Shown piece by piece: positions 33,074 through 45,318 of a DNA stretch of 60,000 nucleotides. The DNA is taken from positions 63,567,554 to 63,627,553 of the forward strand of contig OX485803.1 in the NCBI GenBank assembly GCA_950295325.1. Reading direction: 5' to 3'. This DNA is from Polytrichum commune (Eukaryota > Streptophyta > Polytrichopsida > Polytrichales > Polytrichaceae). The notes beneath the pieces were generated by a model. It was not told where the DNA came from, ran no database searches, and saw nothing but the letters and a program-made list of their open reading frames with translations. Position 1 is the first letter of the stretch; each line of letters begins with the position of its first letter. Both the position numbers and the translations under genes were made by a program.

Positions 33074-33443
33074 ATGAAAGGTGCCATGGGACTGTTCTAT
33101 GTGCGGCAGAGTTTGAGGATGGCGGAGTTCAGGGCTTCGGCTTCCAGTCTGAGTGCGCGGAGGAATTGCTCAGCGAAGACGTGGCTGGATGAAAGTTCCG
33201 ACGTGGCAGATTCTGAGGGCGGAAGCAGCAGCGGGAGTAGAGGGTTAGACCAGGTTTTGCGCGAGTTTCGAATACAGAAAGCGGCGCCGGATTGGTTGCC
33301 TTTCCTCCCTGGCGGGTCCTTCTGGGTGCCTCCTGAGGTTCGGACGGTGAAGGATTCCATCCCTGTCATAGAAGCTGCAACCGAGGGAGAGATTTTTGCT
33401 ATGATTATGCCTAGCGGATACCCTGCACCTTCAACAGCTGAAG
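33074..33443 (+). CDS. Conserved-looking plant protein of unknown function, exon 1
   Basis: A host gene by its look: GC-richer than its surroundings, balanced codon use and a clean donor (AAG then GTACCG at 33444). The 123-codon exon starts MKGAMGLFYVRQSLRMAEFR, a basic, hydrophobic N-terminus that could be an organelle presequence. It then has a Ser/Gly-rich linker and the segment IQKAAPDWLPFLPGGSFWVP (about residues 73-92), which looks strongly constrained. I cannot name the family with confidence. The alternative reading to a stop at 33463 would give 129 residues without splicing. A fitting second exon lies at 35617-35669. The start is the first ATG; a second Met at residue 16 is also possible. 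Confidence 0.6.
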
Positions 33444-33584
33444 GTACCGTCTTTGAACCCTAGTGACGTTGTAAATTATCAGCGTGTTGAAGCAATTTTT
33501 GTTGATTGTGTTTTTGATAATGCATGTGTACAACTGGAGACATTTTCAGACTTTCACCTCATGTCACGTCCCTTTAGGACGAGA

Positions 33585-33930
33585 GAATAAGGTAGACTGG
33601 TGGTACTAGGATACTTTTCTCTCTGCATCCATATCTGGCAGAATATGAAATATGCCATTAGTGTGAGATGATTAGTAAATCCAAATCGTGGCCGAAGCCA
33701 TTTCCTCATGATTTTTGGAGCTCATATGAATATCTTATTTCACTATCAAAGTGAAGATTCTCGTGCTCATTAAATGGCCATGTAGTCTCCCAATTTATGT
33801 TGACTATTGGACTTATAATGGTTAGCATATTCTGAGCACGTAGTTAATCTCTTAAACACGTGGTGCCTTTTTGGTGTTCGTTCTTAGATCCACACCTAAC
33901 CACATACCACTCAAATATAGGCGTGCAGAT
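33585..33930 (+). repeat. Dispersed repeat, copy 2 (tatC-intron family)
   Basis: Matches 5480-5835 and the adjacent 34110-34445. With 34110-34445 it forms a tandem pair of about 430 bp period that also includes the preceding ACAACTGGA...CTCATGTC segment. Confidence 0.75.
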
Positions 33931-34109
33931 TATTGATATGTTGGATTCTGGCACGTCTTTCTTATCTGTACAACTGGACAGTTTTTTAGATTTTACCTCA
34001 TGTCCCTATAGCATGAGAGAGTAGGGAGGGGGGTGCTCTTCCTCCCCAACTTCTCCCAGCTGCACTCTTATGATTTTTTTGCTTTGAGCAATCATAAGAT
34101 CCACTTTTG

Positions 34110-34445
34110 GACCTCACATGTAAGTAGGCCTAAATCGGACACTTTTCTCTCTGTACCCACTTTTTGTAGGATATGAAAAGTACAAAATGATGAGCAATTT
34201 CTAAATCATGCCCATAGTCTATTTCCTCATAAGTTTTGGATCTCACATGAATATCTTACGCATTATCAAAGTGAAGATGCTTGTGCTCATTAAATGGGTC
34301 AATACAGGTCCTCCAGTATGTTGACTGTTGAGCCCAGAATGGTTGAAATATTTTGAGCACGGAGTCCAATCTCTATTAAACACATATTTTTTTGCACACC
34401 TAACCACACACCACTTCACTTGAATATAGGTGTCCACATTTTGGG
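34110..34445 (+). repeat. Dispersed repeat, copy 3 (tatC-intron family)
   Basis: Third copy, same orientation; shared blocks include ATTTCCTCATAAG, CATTATCAAAGTGAAGAT, GCTCATTAAATGG and ATAGGTGTCCA. Confidence 0.75.
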
Positions 34446-35616
34446 GGTGTTGGATTAACACTAGTCTAGATTATGTCAGGGAGGTACAGTATATATCTAA
34501 TAGTGTGGCTTCAAAATTGATGTGCCATGTTTATTAGAGTGATCTGCATGACTTGTCTTGCAGCAGCAAGTGTCTGATGTGACCTTCTCTACTTGCCACC
34601 CAGTGATTGGAAGATCATTTACATGTGTAGATGATGAATAGTGTGGGCCACACTAAAACAGATGTATAATGTAAAGTTTCTCGTATGATTCCTGAAGACT
34701 TCTGCTTGACTTTCATGGTAAAGTAAGTGGATGCAGACATTTCATGTGGTTTTTTTTTTTTTTGAAGTGTGTATTTTGGTCATGTGTAATTCGACAAATC
34801 ATCTTTAAGATGTGATATCCTAATCATTTGCTTGAATGAGCAGTCTAGGCAAGTTAGCTTATATATAGGGGAATCACAAATCCAAGTAAGCTAGATTCAG
34901 CTTTAATGCGTATGGACATTATTCTTGCTGCCATGGCTTTTGATTCCTCATCTAGGAGTCTCTATAAAGAGCTTAACAGTTGCTTTCAAGCAGGTCAGTA
35001 ATATGATACTGTGGCCTAATCAAGGGGTGTGGTTGGGATTGCAGCTTTAATAAAGACTAAAGATTCATCAAAGATCTGAATCTATACTCCTGCAGAATTG
35101 TGCAGAGTAGCAACACCAAATGTGCAGGCAGATTGCTTCGTCAGCGGAGTGTCTGCAACCAATTGTCTTCCGGCTCTGTAATTTTTCTAATGTTTATTCT
35201 TCTGTATGTCTTAAATAGGATGAAACGGGTCCTTGTCGTACAACCAAGGAGAACCTATTGCCTAGCTTTTGACATTCTCAGTTATTGCTGGACTCCACAT
35301 GCTGTGAACAAGGGAAGAATCCCTCATTGACTTGAGTGACTCCAGAGCAGCTCTCACAAGTCCAGTGTCTTGAGGATGACCGTTGATTGTAGCTTCCAAA
35401 TGACAACCAGTTGATTTGTGGTTGAGATGTCCTGTGTCTCTTGGTCCAACCAAGATTGTCTGACATGGTCACATTGACTTTGTCTCAAGATTTAGGCAGT
35501 GATATGAAGTCGAAGTTAATGCTCCTACATCATTGTATCCCAACGTTTGCTTTGGTCACAGTAATGCAGATGGGTCAGTTTCTTTTCACTTCGAAGGTGC
35601 TAACGTTTATTTGCAG

Positions 35617-35669
35617 GTTATGTTGACTTGGCTACCTCCACTTTGCTTTTAATGGAGTATATGAATCAG
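35617..35669 (+). CDS. Candidate exon 2 of the 33 kb gene
   Basis: A short phase-1 exon. It follows a strong intron end (branch-like GCTAAC about 15 bases before TTTATTTGCAG) and is followed by CAG then GTGCTT. Joined to exon 1 it keeps the frame and encodes GYVDLATSTLLLMEYMNQ. Support is only splice-site quality and phase, so this is tentative. The 2.1 kb intron holds two dispersed repeats. Confidence 0.35.
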
Positions 35670-37096
35670 GTGCTTTTATTCTGAATCCTCGGCCAAATGG
35701 TGGATACTGTATTCTTTCTTATGGCATACTTGCCTATGAAGCTGTGGGTTAGCTCCCAATGGATGAAGGTTAGCATTATGATGCCTGGAGGACATTTTTG
35801 GTTTGATGGTCTATCCCTTGACACCCTTTGAAATCCTTGAAGCTGTGGCAGTACGTTCTGATGATCAGATGTAAGTGTTTTTAATGTAATAAGATCATTA
35901 TGCTTTGTCAGACGGGATATTTATTATACTGGTCAACTTGCAAGCAAACCTGCCCCGCATCTATCTGACATGTGCAAGGATATCCCACATGTGACTGACT
36001 TGGAAGTTGACCAAGCTTCTGATAAAAGATGTTGAAGTTAGGAATATAGTACTGAAAATGTAAGTTTCACACACATGGTTAGACCATTTCACTTATGCAT
36101 CTAGTAGTGAGACATGTTTAGTGTCCAGAATGAAAAGATCTGAAGTCAGCATGTTGATTGAGCCATTGGTTGATATTTATGGTATAAGAGCCACAGTTCC
36201 TTGTGACGAATGTCTTTTATTAGAAACTCAAACCTGAAGATCATTCAGGTATTCTTCCTATCCAAAAATTTGAACTTGAATGAGTGCAAGGTAAATGACC
36301 CATTCCCAACCAGTTAAGCAGTTTAGCTTGTCTGCAGTATGTGTATGATGATGAAAAAAACTTCCCTGTGTAGGGAAATGGAGTTAACAAAAGATTCATG
36401 TTTTTGCCAATTGTTTTTGTCAAAAATTAATTTACCATGAATTTTTGAAGTGAAGATTCAGTTTTTCCTGTTCTCATCATATAGGTTACCCCATGTCTGA
36501 CCAATGGTTGATTACAAAATGAATAATGCATGATTTTTGTAACTAATAATCGTGGCACCTAAATATGCTTTCAATGTACACCTCATTGTGTTACCCAAGG
36601 ATGATAATGTGTAAATGAGGTAATATCCGGTTGTAAGTAATCAACTACACTAAATATGATATGTAGTGACTTACTATTTGGAATAACGCTGATATATTTA
36701 TTTGTTGTACATCTTATATGTTACCAACAAATGTTAAATCGGTAGTCTGGACATTATAGAACATTGACAACTTTACTTTGTAAAAAAATATTTCAATGAT
36801 AAAAAGATATAGCACTATGTAAATCCAAATAGGAAGTCACACTAAATATCGTATTTGGTGTAGTTCACTGTCACATTTGGGCAACAAAAATGTGCCTATT
36901 TTGGCTCATCTCTAAACCCTAGTGACAAGGTTAATCTTGTTGTTGCGCATTAACCCTTGTAGGAGGATCACTATTGCTAATCCTCCCTTTTGTTTGTAAA
37001 AACTCAATGAATTGGCTAGTAATTAGAGGTGGTTATGATTAGGAACCAAATTTGCACATTGTATTGCAAACCCTCAAGTCTCTCAACGCAACCCTA
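35670..37096. other. Non-coding stretch with one MITE
   Basis: No gene with a recognisable domain. It may include later exons of the 33 kb gene that I cannot identify. Contains the MITE at 36644-36864. Confidence 0.4.
36644..36864. mobile_element. MITE, 221 bp (ACTACACTAAAT family)
   Basis: Left end ACTACACTAAATATGATA; right end inverted ACTACACCAAATACGATA. Flanked by TCA on both sides (36641-36643, 36865-36867), a 3 bp duplication. Related copies lie at 48640-49022 and 49797-50108. Confidence 0.75.
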
Positions 37097-37368
37097 TTAG
37101 GGCTGCTTTACACCTAGAGGCCGATTGCACAAAATTTGAGCCTTTTTGGGTTGGAGGCCGGCCTCTACTACACATTATAATAAGATTATAACGGGGGCCA
37201 ATTTTTCCATATGTAAAGGCCCTCGGGCCAAGAAGCCAAGCCGATTCAATAAATTTAGAGAAATTTCAGCCCCTCTTTCTTTCTTTTCATTGTCATTTGT
37301 ACAAGATGGATGAACGTAGACGGAAGATTTTAGTTGCTTTTGTGTTCTTCATGGCCGTGTGATGTGTT

Positions 37369-38532
37369 ATGGCGGTTGTTGCAATTTTGCAAAAAATTGC
37401 TTTGCATGAACATTATGCTGCCATGACAATCGTTTTTGTTACGATGGTTGTGGAGAGTAGTACGTCTACGAGGACACGGAGTATTTGGATGTATGATCGG
37501 AGTATTATTTTTGCGGATAGATTGTTATTTGGATGTTACTCGGTTAAGTTATTCAAACAACATACAAGGTTATTTCCCAAAACTTTTGATTATTTGTGCG
37601 GTGTCTTATCTCCATCATTAAGTCGTAAGGATACAAATTTCAGAGCGTCCATTCCTCTTAGAAACCGGATTGTTCTTTCTTTGAATAGACTTAGTAGTGG
37701 TAATTCATTACGCGGTTGTGCTGAAACTTATGGAATTCATGAAAATACTACATCTATCATTGTAAAGGAATTTTGTACAACAATTGAAAAACATTTAAAA
37801 TCACTAGTAATTGAAAAACAATCTAAAGCTACATTAAATAAAATTGCAACCGAGTTTGAGGAGCTTAAGGGATTATCTTATGTAATTGGAGCTGTTGATG
37901 GTAGTCATATACCTATCATTGCTCCTCCTATAGATCCTACTTCATATTATTGTAGAAAATGTTTTTATTCAACTCTACTTCAAGATGTAGTGGATCACAA
38001 ATGTAGGTTTTAGGATTATGATTTTAGATGGGCTGGGCGCTGCCATGATTGGACTTTGTTCCAAAAATCAGATATTGGAAAAAAAATGATGAAATGTGAG
38101 CTATTTCCTTACAACATTATGGGTGATGCTACTTATCCAATGAGACCATGGTTCTACTCTCATTTCAAAGGTGAAAAAGATGGATTACCTAAAACAAAAA
38201 CGCATTGGAATTTCATCCAATCATCAACAAGAATGGCAGTAGAAAAAACTTTTGGTATATTGAAAGGGAGGTGGAGGATACTATTGAAAAGAATTGACAC
38301 GCCTCTCCGACATGTATCTAATTTGGTTACTACTTGTATTTGTCTTCACAACTTGTGCATAATACACCGAGACAAATTTGATGATGAATGGACAAAAGAA
38401 GGAGAAAAAATCATGTACATGGAGAATACAAATCAATTTGGACAACTAGAAAATATAGATATATTTATGGCAACTATACAAGCTGCAAAAGAGATGAGGA
38501 GATACCTGAAAATGGACGAGGTTGAAGTATGA
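37369..38532 (+). pseudogene. PIF/Harbinger transposase (HARBI1/DDE_Tnp_4 type)
   Basis: One frame from 37369 to 38532, broken only by TAG at 38011-38013. The N-terminal half has a helix-turn-helix (LRNRIVLSLNRLSSGN ... CAETYGIHENTTS, residues 97-128). The catalytic DDE is present: GAVDGSHIPI (Asp 177), DYDFRWAGRCHDWT just after the stop (second Asp) and STRMAVEKTFGILKGRW (Glu). Homologues continue through the stop position with a hydrophobic residue, so the TAG probably derives from TTG. After TGA at 38530 acidic sequence continues open to about 38690. It would cut and paste the element with its Myb partner. Confidence 0.88.
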
Positions 38533-38782
38533 ACTATGCAAATTGAAGACCTTGAAGAAACTATGGTAAATGCATTTGAAGATGTAGGAGAAGATGAAGA
38601 TGAGAGTACGGAGGTTGTTGAAACAAAAAAGACAAAGAAACAAGGATTAAAAACTTGCTGGTGCAAACAACATAAGCACAAGAATTACTAGCTCAATCTT
38701 TTTGGGAAGCCCATTTGAGGATGGAGGGAAAATTTCTCTTCTCTCGTGACCATGATGCATATGATTCGGAAGAAAATTAATT

Positions 38783-40116
38783 CTAAAGTTTGTCTATAAG
38801 CCTATCCATTTGTCGGTCTACCATTTTGAATAAAACATTGGTTTTCTCAAAAAATTTCACCATGACTGAACTGTTTTTGGCCATTTGTACAAAAACTCCA
38901 TAGCATCGCTCTTGAAAATTCCTCTTGTCCACTTTTATTGTTGCATTTGGAGTCACTGTCATAGCTGGAATTGGAGTGTCCTTTGAATACAAATCATTCT
39001 CATTGTCTGTGGTGTTGTCTTTGACACTAACAGAATCACTAGCGGATGCTGTCACATGCTTTATTATAGTTCCAGTTTGATGCCACCACTGATCAAAATA
39101 ATCATAGAACTTACAAGCATGACGATCTGATCCTGAAATTCCATTTGCCAGCTTGTCTTCTTTGTACAACTTGTACAACTTATACAAGGTATTGATTTTT
39201 TTTTGCAACCCTCGGAAGTTCGGTTCAGTCCAGGAATTACCGCAATCAAACGAGCATGCAATTTTAACCATGTATCTACCCCTGCACATAACATGAGAGC
39301 GTCATAAAGACGATAATTTACATAAATGATTCTAGTTTAATTACTACATATGAGACAAAGTGGACACGGTGGAAAAGAATGTAGAGTTGGTACTCCGATG
39401 ATTACATCTTCTCGCGTGTGGGAGGTGGAGGGATCAAACCTTAGCACCCATAACTTGCTCTCCCAAGGCTTGAGACAAGTATTGGGGAGGAAAGGGGGGG
39501 GGGGGGGAGGAGGGGCTTGAGGCCAAGGCCAAGGCCTTTAAAAAGGCCAAATTGGCCAAATCTAAAATCAGAATTTTTTTTTTCAAAAAATTTAGAGTTG
39601 CCAAAATCTTACCTTGTTTCTTTGCGTTCTTTAAAAATTCAGGTTCCATCTCACCACGCATTGCAATCATTGTCTCCACATCGCGATCCCTCCAGTTCTT
39701 TGAGCCGAGTTCTTAATCTTCTTCCACCTCCTTCACGTTTTTTTCCGAGGCTTTTTTGAAGTTGCGATTCCTTTTTTCTTCGGTGCTAGGGGAGCTATAA
39801 TCTGGATACCCTCATCACCAATCTCTTCCGTAGCCTTTCTCTTCAAATTACTTGTACACATGTCTATAATCAACGGAGGCGGAGGAGGAATATGATTTCC
39901 ACAAGGTAGTTGAAAAAATTCGGGAACCCCTACACTACCTCCATGTTCTTGTAGAGGAGCTTGATAGGGTTGGAAAGCATGAGCTTGAGCACTTTGATAC
40001 CTTTGCATCGCCTCATACACTTCACTAGATTTCCATCCACTCCTCTCTAAAGACCCCTCTATATTAACCCTAGAAACGGTAGCAACAATCTTGCAAGCGC
40101 AAAAAAAATTCAGCAA
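38783..40116 (-). pseudogene. Harbinger Myb/trihelix-like DNA-binding protein
   Basis: Exon 1 runs from the ATG at 40116 to a donor GT at 39612. It shows KNWRDRDVETMIAMRGEME, the first helix of a Myb/SANT-like trihelix; a frame slip in an A run near 39745 and a TAA interrupt it. Exon 2 (39289-38783) has LQKKINTLYKLYKLYKEDK, NGISGSDRHACKFYDYFDQW and a C-terminal helix. This is the accessory protein that PIF/Harbinger elements need for nuclear import and end recognition of the transposase. The two genes are convergent, with ends about 90-250 bp apart. Confidence 0.8.
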
Positions 40117-40126
40117 GAAAAACTCT

Positions 40127-40152
40127 AAGGAGAGAGAGAGAGAGAGAGAGAG
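40127..40152 (+). repeat. (GA)n microsatellite
   Basis: Run of GAGAGA upstream of the Myb-like gene. Confidence 0.9.
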
Positions 40153-40493
40153 AAGTCACGATGAACCATAAGAGCCGTTCAGATTTTCACATAATCCAAC
40201 GGAGCTGTTTTGCTAAAAAAAAAAATTTATTGGAAAAAATATTTTTTATTAAAATCTGACATTGGCCCGTAGGCCATGAATTGGCCTTCTATTTTGGGTG
40301 CACCCATTTGAGTGAGCTCGGGCCATGTCAGACCATCCATTTTTTGATTAAAAATTTCATACGACCAAATCGGCCCAGCCTCTAGGTGTAAAGGGGTTGG
40401 AGCCGATTTCAGCCTTTTGACCAATCATAAGTGAGGATTTCAAGCCTCCTACACAACAAATTGGCCCGGCCTCTAGGTGTAAAGCGGCCCTTA

Positions 40494-41011
40494 GATGCAA
40501 GAACATGAATAACTTATGCCAATATCTATTGACATTGCATGTTTCACAAATTGTATGGAGTGTTATTTTCATACCCTTTAATTGTCCCTTGTGAATTTGT
40601 ACAAGATGGAAGAAGCAATTGATAGTTCAAAGGTGATTACAATAAGGGGTATTAATTAAAATTTTCTCACTACATTGCAAACTCTCCTATCTCTCTATGC
40701 AACCTAGCTAAACATGTGCAAGAAAAGAAATCACCCTACGTATTATCTACTCACTAACATTACATATTCAAAATCCTCTAGATTGATGCATTCATATCTG
40801 CATATGTAACTTGAATTTTTTTACACTCATAAACAACTAGAACACGTTTGTATTGCCCCCATGTGTTTGCACAAGATTGAAGAATTGACAACTTTTGAGG
40901 TGGTTATAACTAGAATACAAATCTCTAACTCATCTCTAACTCTATAGATGCTTTTTGTGCACTCCAAATCGATCAGATACAATGCAACACATACACAATC
41001 TCACTCACAAG
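40494..41011. other. Intergenic A/T-rich spacer
   Basis: Between two DNA transposons; nothing recognisable. Confidence 0.5.
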
Positions 41012-41596
41012 CTTGTCACCTCGGGGAGTTCACTGCGATAATATTAGAAAACAATGTGCGGGAAAATATAGGGTAATTTATATTCACAAAAGAAAAAACT
41101 TAGAATTATCTTAGAAGTAATATAGGTGAGTATGTATGATAAAATTTGTATTATAAATAATATAGGCTTGATACAAATAACGCATATTTTTAAAATATTT
41201 GTAAAAATATACCGTAGGATTTAAGGATCCTAGGTTTTTTTTGAAATAGGGTGTCCTTTGTGTTCAGAGGCGGGAATATTTTGGATGAAAAACTACTCGA
41301 TTCAGTTGAAAAATGGGGATGAAAGATTGATGAGGGCGGATGACGGATTAGGGTTTAGGAAAAATTGGGGGAGAACGTTGCTGGAGGATTAGGTTTCGAG
41401 AGTTTTTTTTCACCGTTCTGAGAGGTGGGGTTTGCAGTTTAGTATTGCGAGAGTTTTTTCTTCGACGCTGTTGACTTTCTGAGAGGTGGGGTTTGCAAGC
41501 GGCCTGTGCAAGTCATTTTCTCTCTCTACTTTGAGTGGGGGTCGAATCTTCATAATAACCACACAAATCCAGCTTTAGAACTCGTGCTTGCATGTA

Positions 41597-44500
41597 TGTG
41601 GGAGCCCAAAAATCCACGGAAGTCCGGATTGGCTTCCTAGACGGATTAATATCCGGATACTACCCTGGTATTGGTCTCAAAGTAGGGTTTCCTAGGGGAG
41701 GATAATTGTTTTAGGGAATAAGGTTCTCAGCATCCGCCTTACGCGTTAAAATGATAAGAACAGACACTTTGACCGGACCGGAACTTGGTCCAAGGAGACC
41801 GTTTTTAAACGGTCCGGTCCGGGGTGTCCGGACCGGAAGGCGGTTATAACCGAGGGCAGTTATACCGGAAGACGGTTACACCGGAACCCGGACGGTTGTA
41901 ACGGACTCGGGGCGGTTACAACGGAAACGGTTGAGGACCCAAGCCCGTTAGAGGAAGAGGGAGAGGGTACTTAAAGGAATTTCTCTCCCTCTCCACGCCA
42001 TTTGCGCGAGTGGCATTGTCGAGAGAACGAGTGGTGAGGTGTTTTTTGAGTCACCAACAGTTGGATTGCTGGGATTCCTTAGGAATTTGCAAGTAGAACT
42101 CCGAAGGGAAGAAGCCGGGGATTGTGAGAGGATTGAGGGTGCGAATCGAAATGCCGGAGGCACGAGAGGAAGATGAGAGAGAACAGGTTCCGATTCCCGT
42201 GAAACCAGTGTCACCAGCCATCCCGAAGAGAGATTCCGAGCTCAAGGAGCTCATCGAGGACCTTAGTCGGATGGGGTGCGAGGGATTGCTCGCCAAACCC
42301 TGTAATCTTCGGGCGGAGACCACATTGCGAGAGTTCTTATTTGAAAGAGGGAATCAATGGCTCCGGACGATGAGGCAGGAACCGGAGAAGTGGACACCGG
42401 AGGTGTGGGCTGGAGTCTATGGATTTCCGAAGGGAAAGGGCGAGGGCTGGGCTAACCGCAGGGATAGTTACTACGTAGGAAAATTCAGGACGGACCCGGA
42501 TCCTAAGGACGGATTCCATCCCGGGAATTGCCGAAACCCTAGGGAGAGGAGGGTTATAGAGTTTATTCTCCCCATCCTTAGTCTGGAAAAGCCCAAGCGG
42601 CTCAGCATTATCATGGCCAACACCCTGTTCGGGGCCATGTCCGGAGCCCGGCCTGTAAATTGGGGTAGGTTAATTCAGGAATATTTAGAAAAATCCATCC
42701 CCCACATTGGCCGGAAACCCTCCTTTCTTTCCCCTTACATCCTCCACCTCTACCAGCACCACGGCTGCATCAACGAAGAAGAGGAGGACATGCTGACGAT
42801 AGTGGAAGATGAGGTGGTATACAAGATCACTCCGGAAGTCGAAGTTCCGGAGACCGGAACAGAGGATTCCAGCAACACAGCTGTTCCGGAACCACCTCCG
42901 GTTTCGTCCCCTCCGAAGGTCCGGAAACCTACCTCAGCATCGACCCGACAGGAAACTGGGCCTAGCCGGGAAGTGCCTTGGAAGGACATTGACCTCTCCA
43001 CCTTCGAGTTTCCGGAAGCCCCCTTCAAGCGCGTCCGGGATGAGTTGACGGAGCTCCAAAACCAGTTCTTCCGGATGGAGCACATCACCCAGGGAGTGAA
43101 CCGGGCCCTGGGAAATTGTGGACCTGGAAATATCCTCCAGGAGTTGGCCAAGTGGACGGACCGGAAACAGGTGGAGGCCCTGGAGACGGAGAAAGCGCAG
43201 CTAGCGGCACAAGTGGCCGCTATGACCCGGGAGCTCGCCCAGAAGAGCGAGGAGATCCGGAAGTTCCAGGCGGAACAAGCTTTGGTGTTAAGCCGGGTCC
43301 GGGAGTTGGTAGGCCATCTGGGAGAGATCGCCAACAAGGCCCATCTTTACGATCAGTTGATGGAGTCGGCGGATCCGTCTTCCGCCCAGCAAACGCTCCC
43401 TATCCTGGTAAAATACTCTCGCACCATGAAGGACTTACTCAAGGAGATTCAGAAGCTGCTGCCGGGTGGTACCCCCAGGCGGATGCTCTATCCAGGTCCA
43501 CCCGGATCTCCGACAGGTACTTTATATGAAGTTATTGAGGAAGTGGAACTGGTTCCGGCCTCACAGGCAGGTGCAGGGCCCAGTCAGCTAGCCGGGACTT
43601 CCCATCCACCGGAATCCGGAAGAGTTCCGGATCGAGAGAAGACCCCTGTTTCGGAACGGGCCCGCTCATCCTTAGTTCGCCGGAAGAGCACGGAGCGGTC
43701 AGCCAGGTCTGGACGGGGACAGTCACCGAATCAGGGTCAGGGGAGAGCGTCATGACGGTCCCGAACGCCGGAAAGGACTAGAACTCCGGATCGGACGAAG
43801 ACTCCGGATAGGGGTAAGGCCCTGGTATCACATGTTTCGCCCGTTCCTGCTCTTGATTGCATGATAGTGGAGCCGTGGGCTCCTCCACCCTCACATGCGA
43901 TGTCCGCAAGGAATCCCCGGAGGACTTCCGTCTCATGTGGCCGGAACAGGGAAGGGACTACTGGGAGTGATCCCTCGCCTGGCCATCAGTCCCGGAAGGA
44001 GAAACACGTTTCCGGAGCAGCGCGATCCGGATCGGGTGACGGATTGGGAGAGGATCCGGCTGCGGCGGACGATTCTGAAGAAGAGGTCACCCCCTCCCCG
44101 AACACGAGGAGGGTATTTACAAGGTTGCAGGAGCAACGACTCTTGACCCCTGGAGGAGGCTCCTCCGCATCAGCGGGCCCGCAAGCCATTCCAAGGACGG
44201 GACGGCTCCGAAAAAGCACCGCACCACTTAGGGTAGACTTAGGTAGATTAGTATTAGGAAGATCAGGATTAGGCAGGTAGGATTAAGGGTAACCCTTTTG
44301 AGTTTTTGGCAAAACAGTAAGTTCAGATTTTGTCAGCACAAAAAGCGGATCGAGATCCGGAAATTCCGTGAAGGACGCGTTTCCGGATTTCTCGGCGCTT
44401 GGGGTTTTCTGGGCGGCCGCCTGGGCCGCCACCAGTAGTTAGGGATTATGGCCTCTATTTAAGGCTGAATAAGGAGCTTGAGGAGGGTCCTTCTCTCCGA

Positions 44501-45318
44501 TGTTGTATTTTGTCTTTCCCACTCAATAAAGCTCTAGTTCTACACCCATTCTGACTTGTTTTGTGCACAGATAGTTAGGAGCACGTTGCGGATCTAGAGG
44601 AAATGGATGAGTAGGAAGTACGGATAGGACAAAGGAGAGGAAACCCGGATCTGATCCGACTATAGTACTATGGCTTCTTTATGAGTGTAGTGGGAGGGAA
44701 ACCTTGTTATTCCGGATGTTTGAGTAATGCCTATGTGAGATAACCGTCGTTAGGACTGGGTAAAATCCGGAAGTTGTCGGACTTACGCCATCCGATCTTC
44801 TGAAGAGGTCTCACAGTCTTTGGGCGGGGCAATCCGGAAAGTGGCACGGATCGCCCACTTATCCCGGATTAACAGATCTCCGGCCGAATCCTGACCTTTC
44901 TGGCGTTGTAGTTCCGGGAACCATCCGGATACTCTGTGTGACCTGCCAGGAAAGATTACGGACTGGTTGTGAGAGAAATCCGGATTCTACCCGTGTAAGG
45001 ACGTCTTCACCGGATGAACCCAATCATCAATGGAGGTAGGAAGTAGGTAGGTAGGTATTGAGGAAAGGTGCATGTAGGAATAAGACATAATTGTAGAGGT
45101 TCATTCCGGAAGGCAAGTCCCGGAATAAGGACTTCCAAAGGACTATCCGGATCCGGAAAGCCAATCCGGCCGGTGGTCGACTTTCAAGCAAGAAAAGAGG
45201 GTCCCTGACATCCTGCACTTCACAGAATCCCTGGACGATACTCGGATCATCCGGATAGACCGGATTAGGCATTGAAAAACGCCTATCCGGAAACTTTTGG
45301 TGTTCGTGTGCTCCCACA
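41597..45318 (+). mobile_element. 3.7 kb LTR-like unit with an ORF in its U3 region
   Basis: Starts TGTGGGAGC and ends GCTCCCACA, flanked by ATGTA (41592-41596, 45319-45323), the signature of an LTR retrotransposon end. No second copy of either end occurs inside, so it is best read as a giant solo LTR. A TATA-like TATTTAA (44456-44462) followed about 65 bp later by AATAAA (44525-44530) gives the U3-R-U5 layout, and then U3 carries a 2.2 kb ORF. The whole unit is strikingly rich in CCGGA/TCCGG words. An alternative is an unusual non-autonomous element without LTRs. Confidence 0.7.
42124..44280 (+). CDS. Large gag-like/unknown protein in the LTR-like unit (one internal stop)
   Basis: A 718-codon frame interrupted once by TGA at 43753-43755, where the context (RAS, stop, RSRTPERTRTPDR) suggests CGA changed to TGA. 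Residues about 40-215 form a globular domain with REFLFERGNQWL, WAGVYGFPKGKGEGW and RVIEFILPIL, of unknown family. About 225-310 is Pro/Glu-rich linker. About 345-410 is a strong coiled coil (ALETEKAQLAAQVAAMTREL). The C-terminal third is basic and Ser/Arg/Pro-rich (repeats like RTPDRTKTPDR), with a short conserved-looking RRVFTRLQEQRLL near the end. This layout (folded N-domain, coiled coil, basic tail) suits a structural, gag-like protein, but I do not recognise it and this is inference. Confidence 0.6.

Larger units (their letters stand above)
37100..40490. mobile_element. PIF/Harbinger DNA transposon, 3.4 kb
   Basis: Terminal inverted repeats GGGCTGCTTTACACCTAGAG (left) and GGGCCGCTTTACACCTAGAG (right, inverted), and the family's 3 bp target duplication TTA (37097-37099, 40491-40493). 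It carries a DDE transposase on the plus strand and a Myb/trihelix-like gene on the minus strand, the two-gene design of this superfamily. A second internal copy of the TIR core (TCTAGGTGTAAAGGGG) lies near 40380. Stops and a frameshift show inactivity, but the ends look recent. Confidence 0.92.

Noticed and set aside
43348-44219. Overlapping ORFs on the other frames of the LTR-like unit
   Set aside because: Shadows of the 42124-44280 frame caused by high GC and CCGG words.
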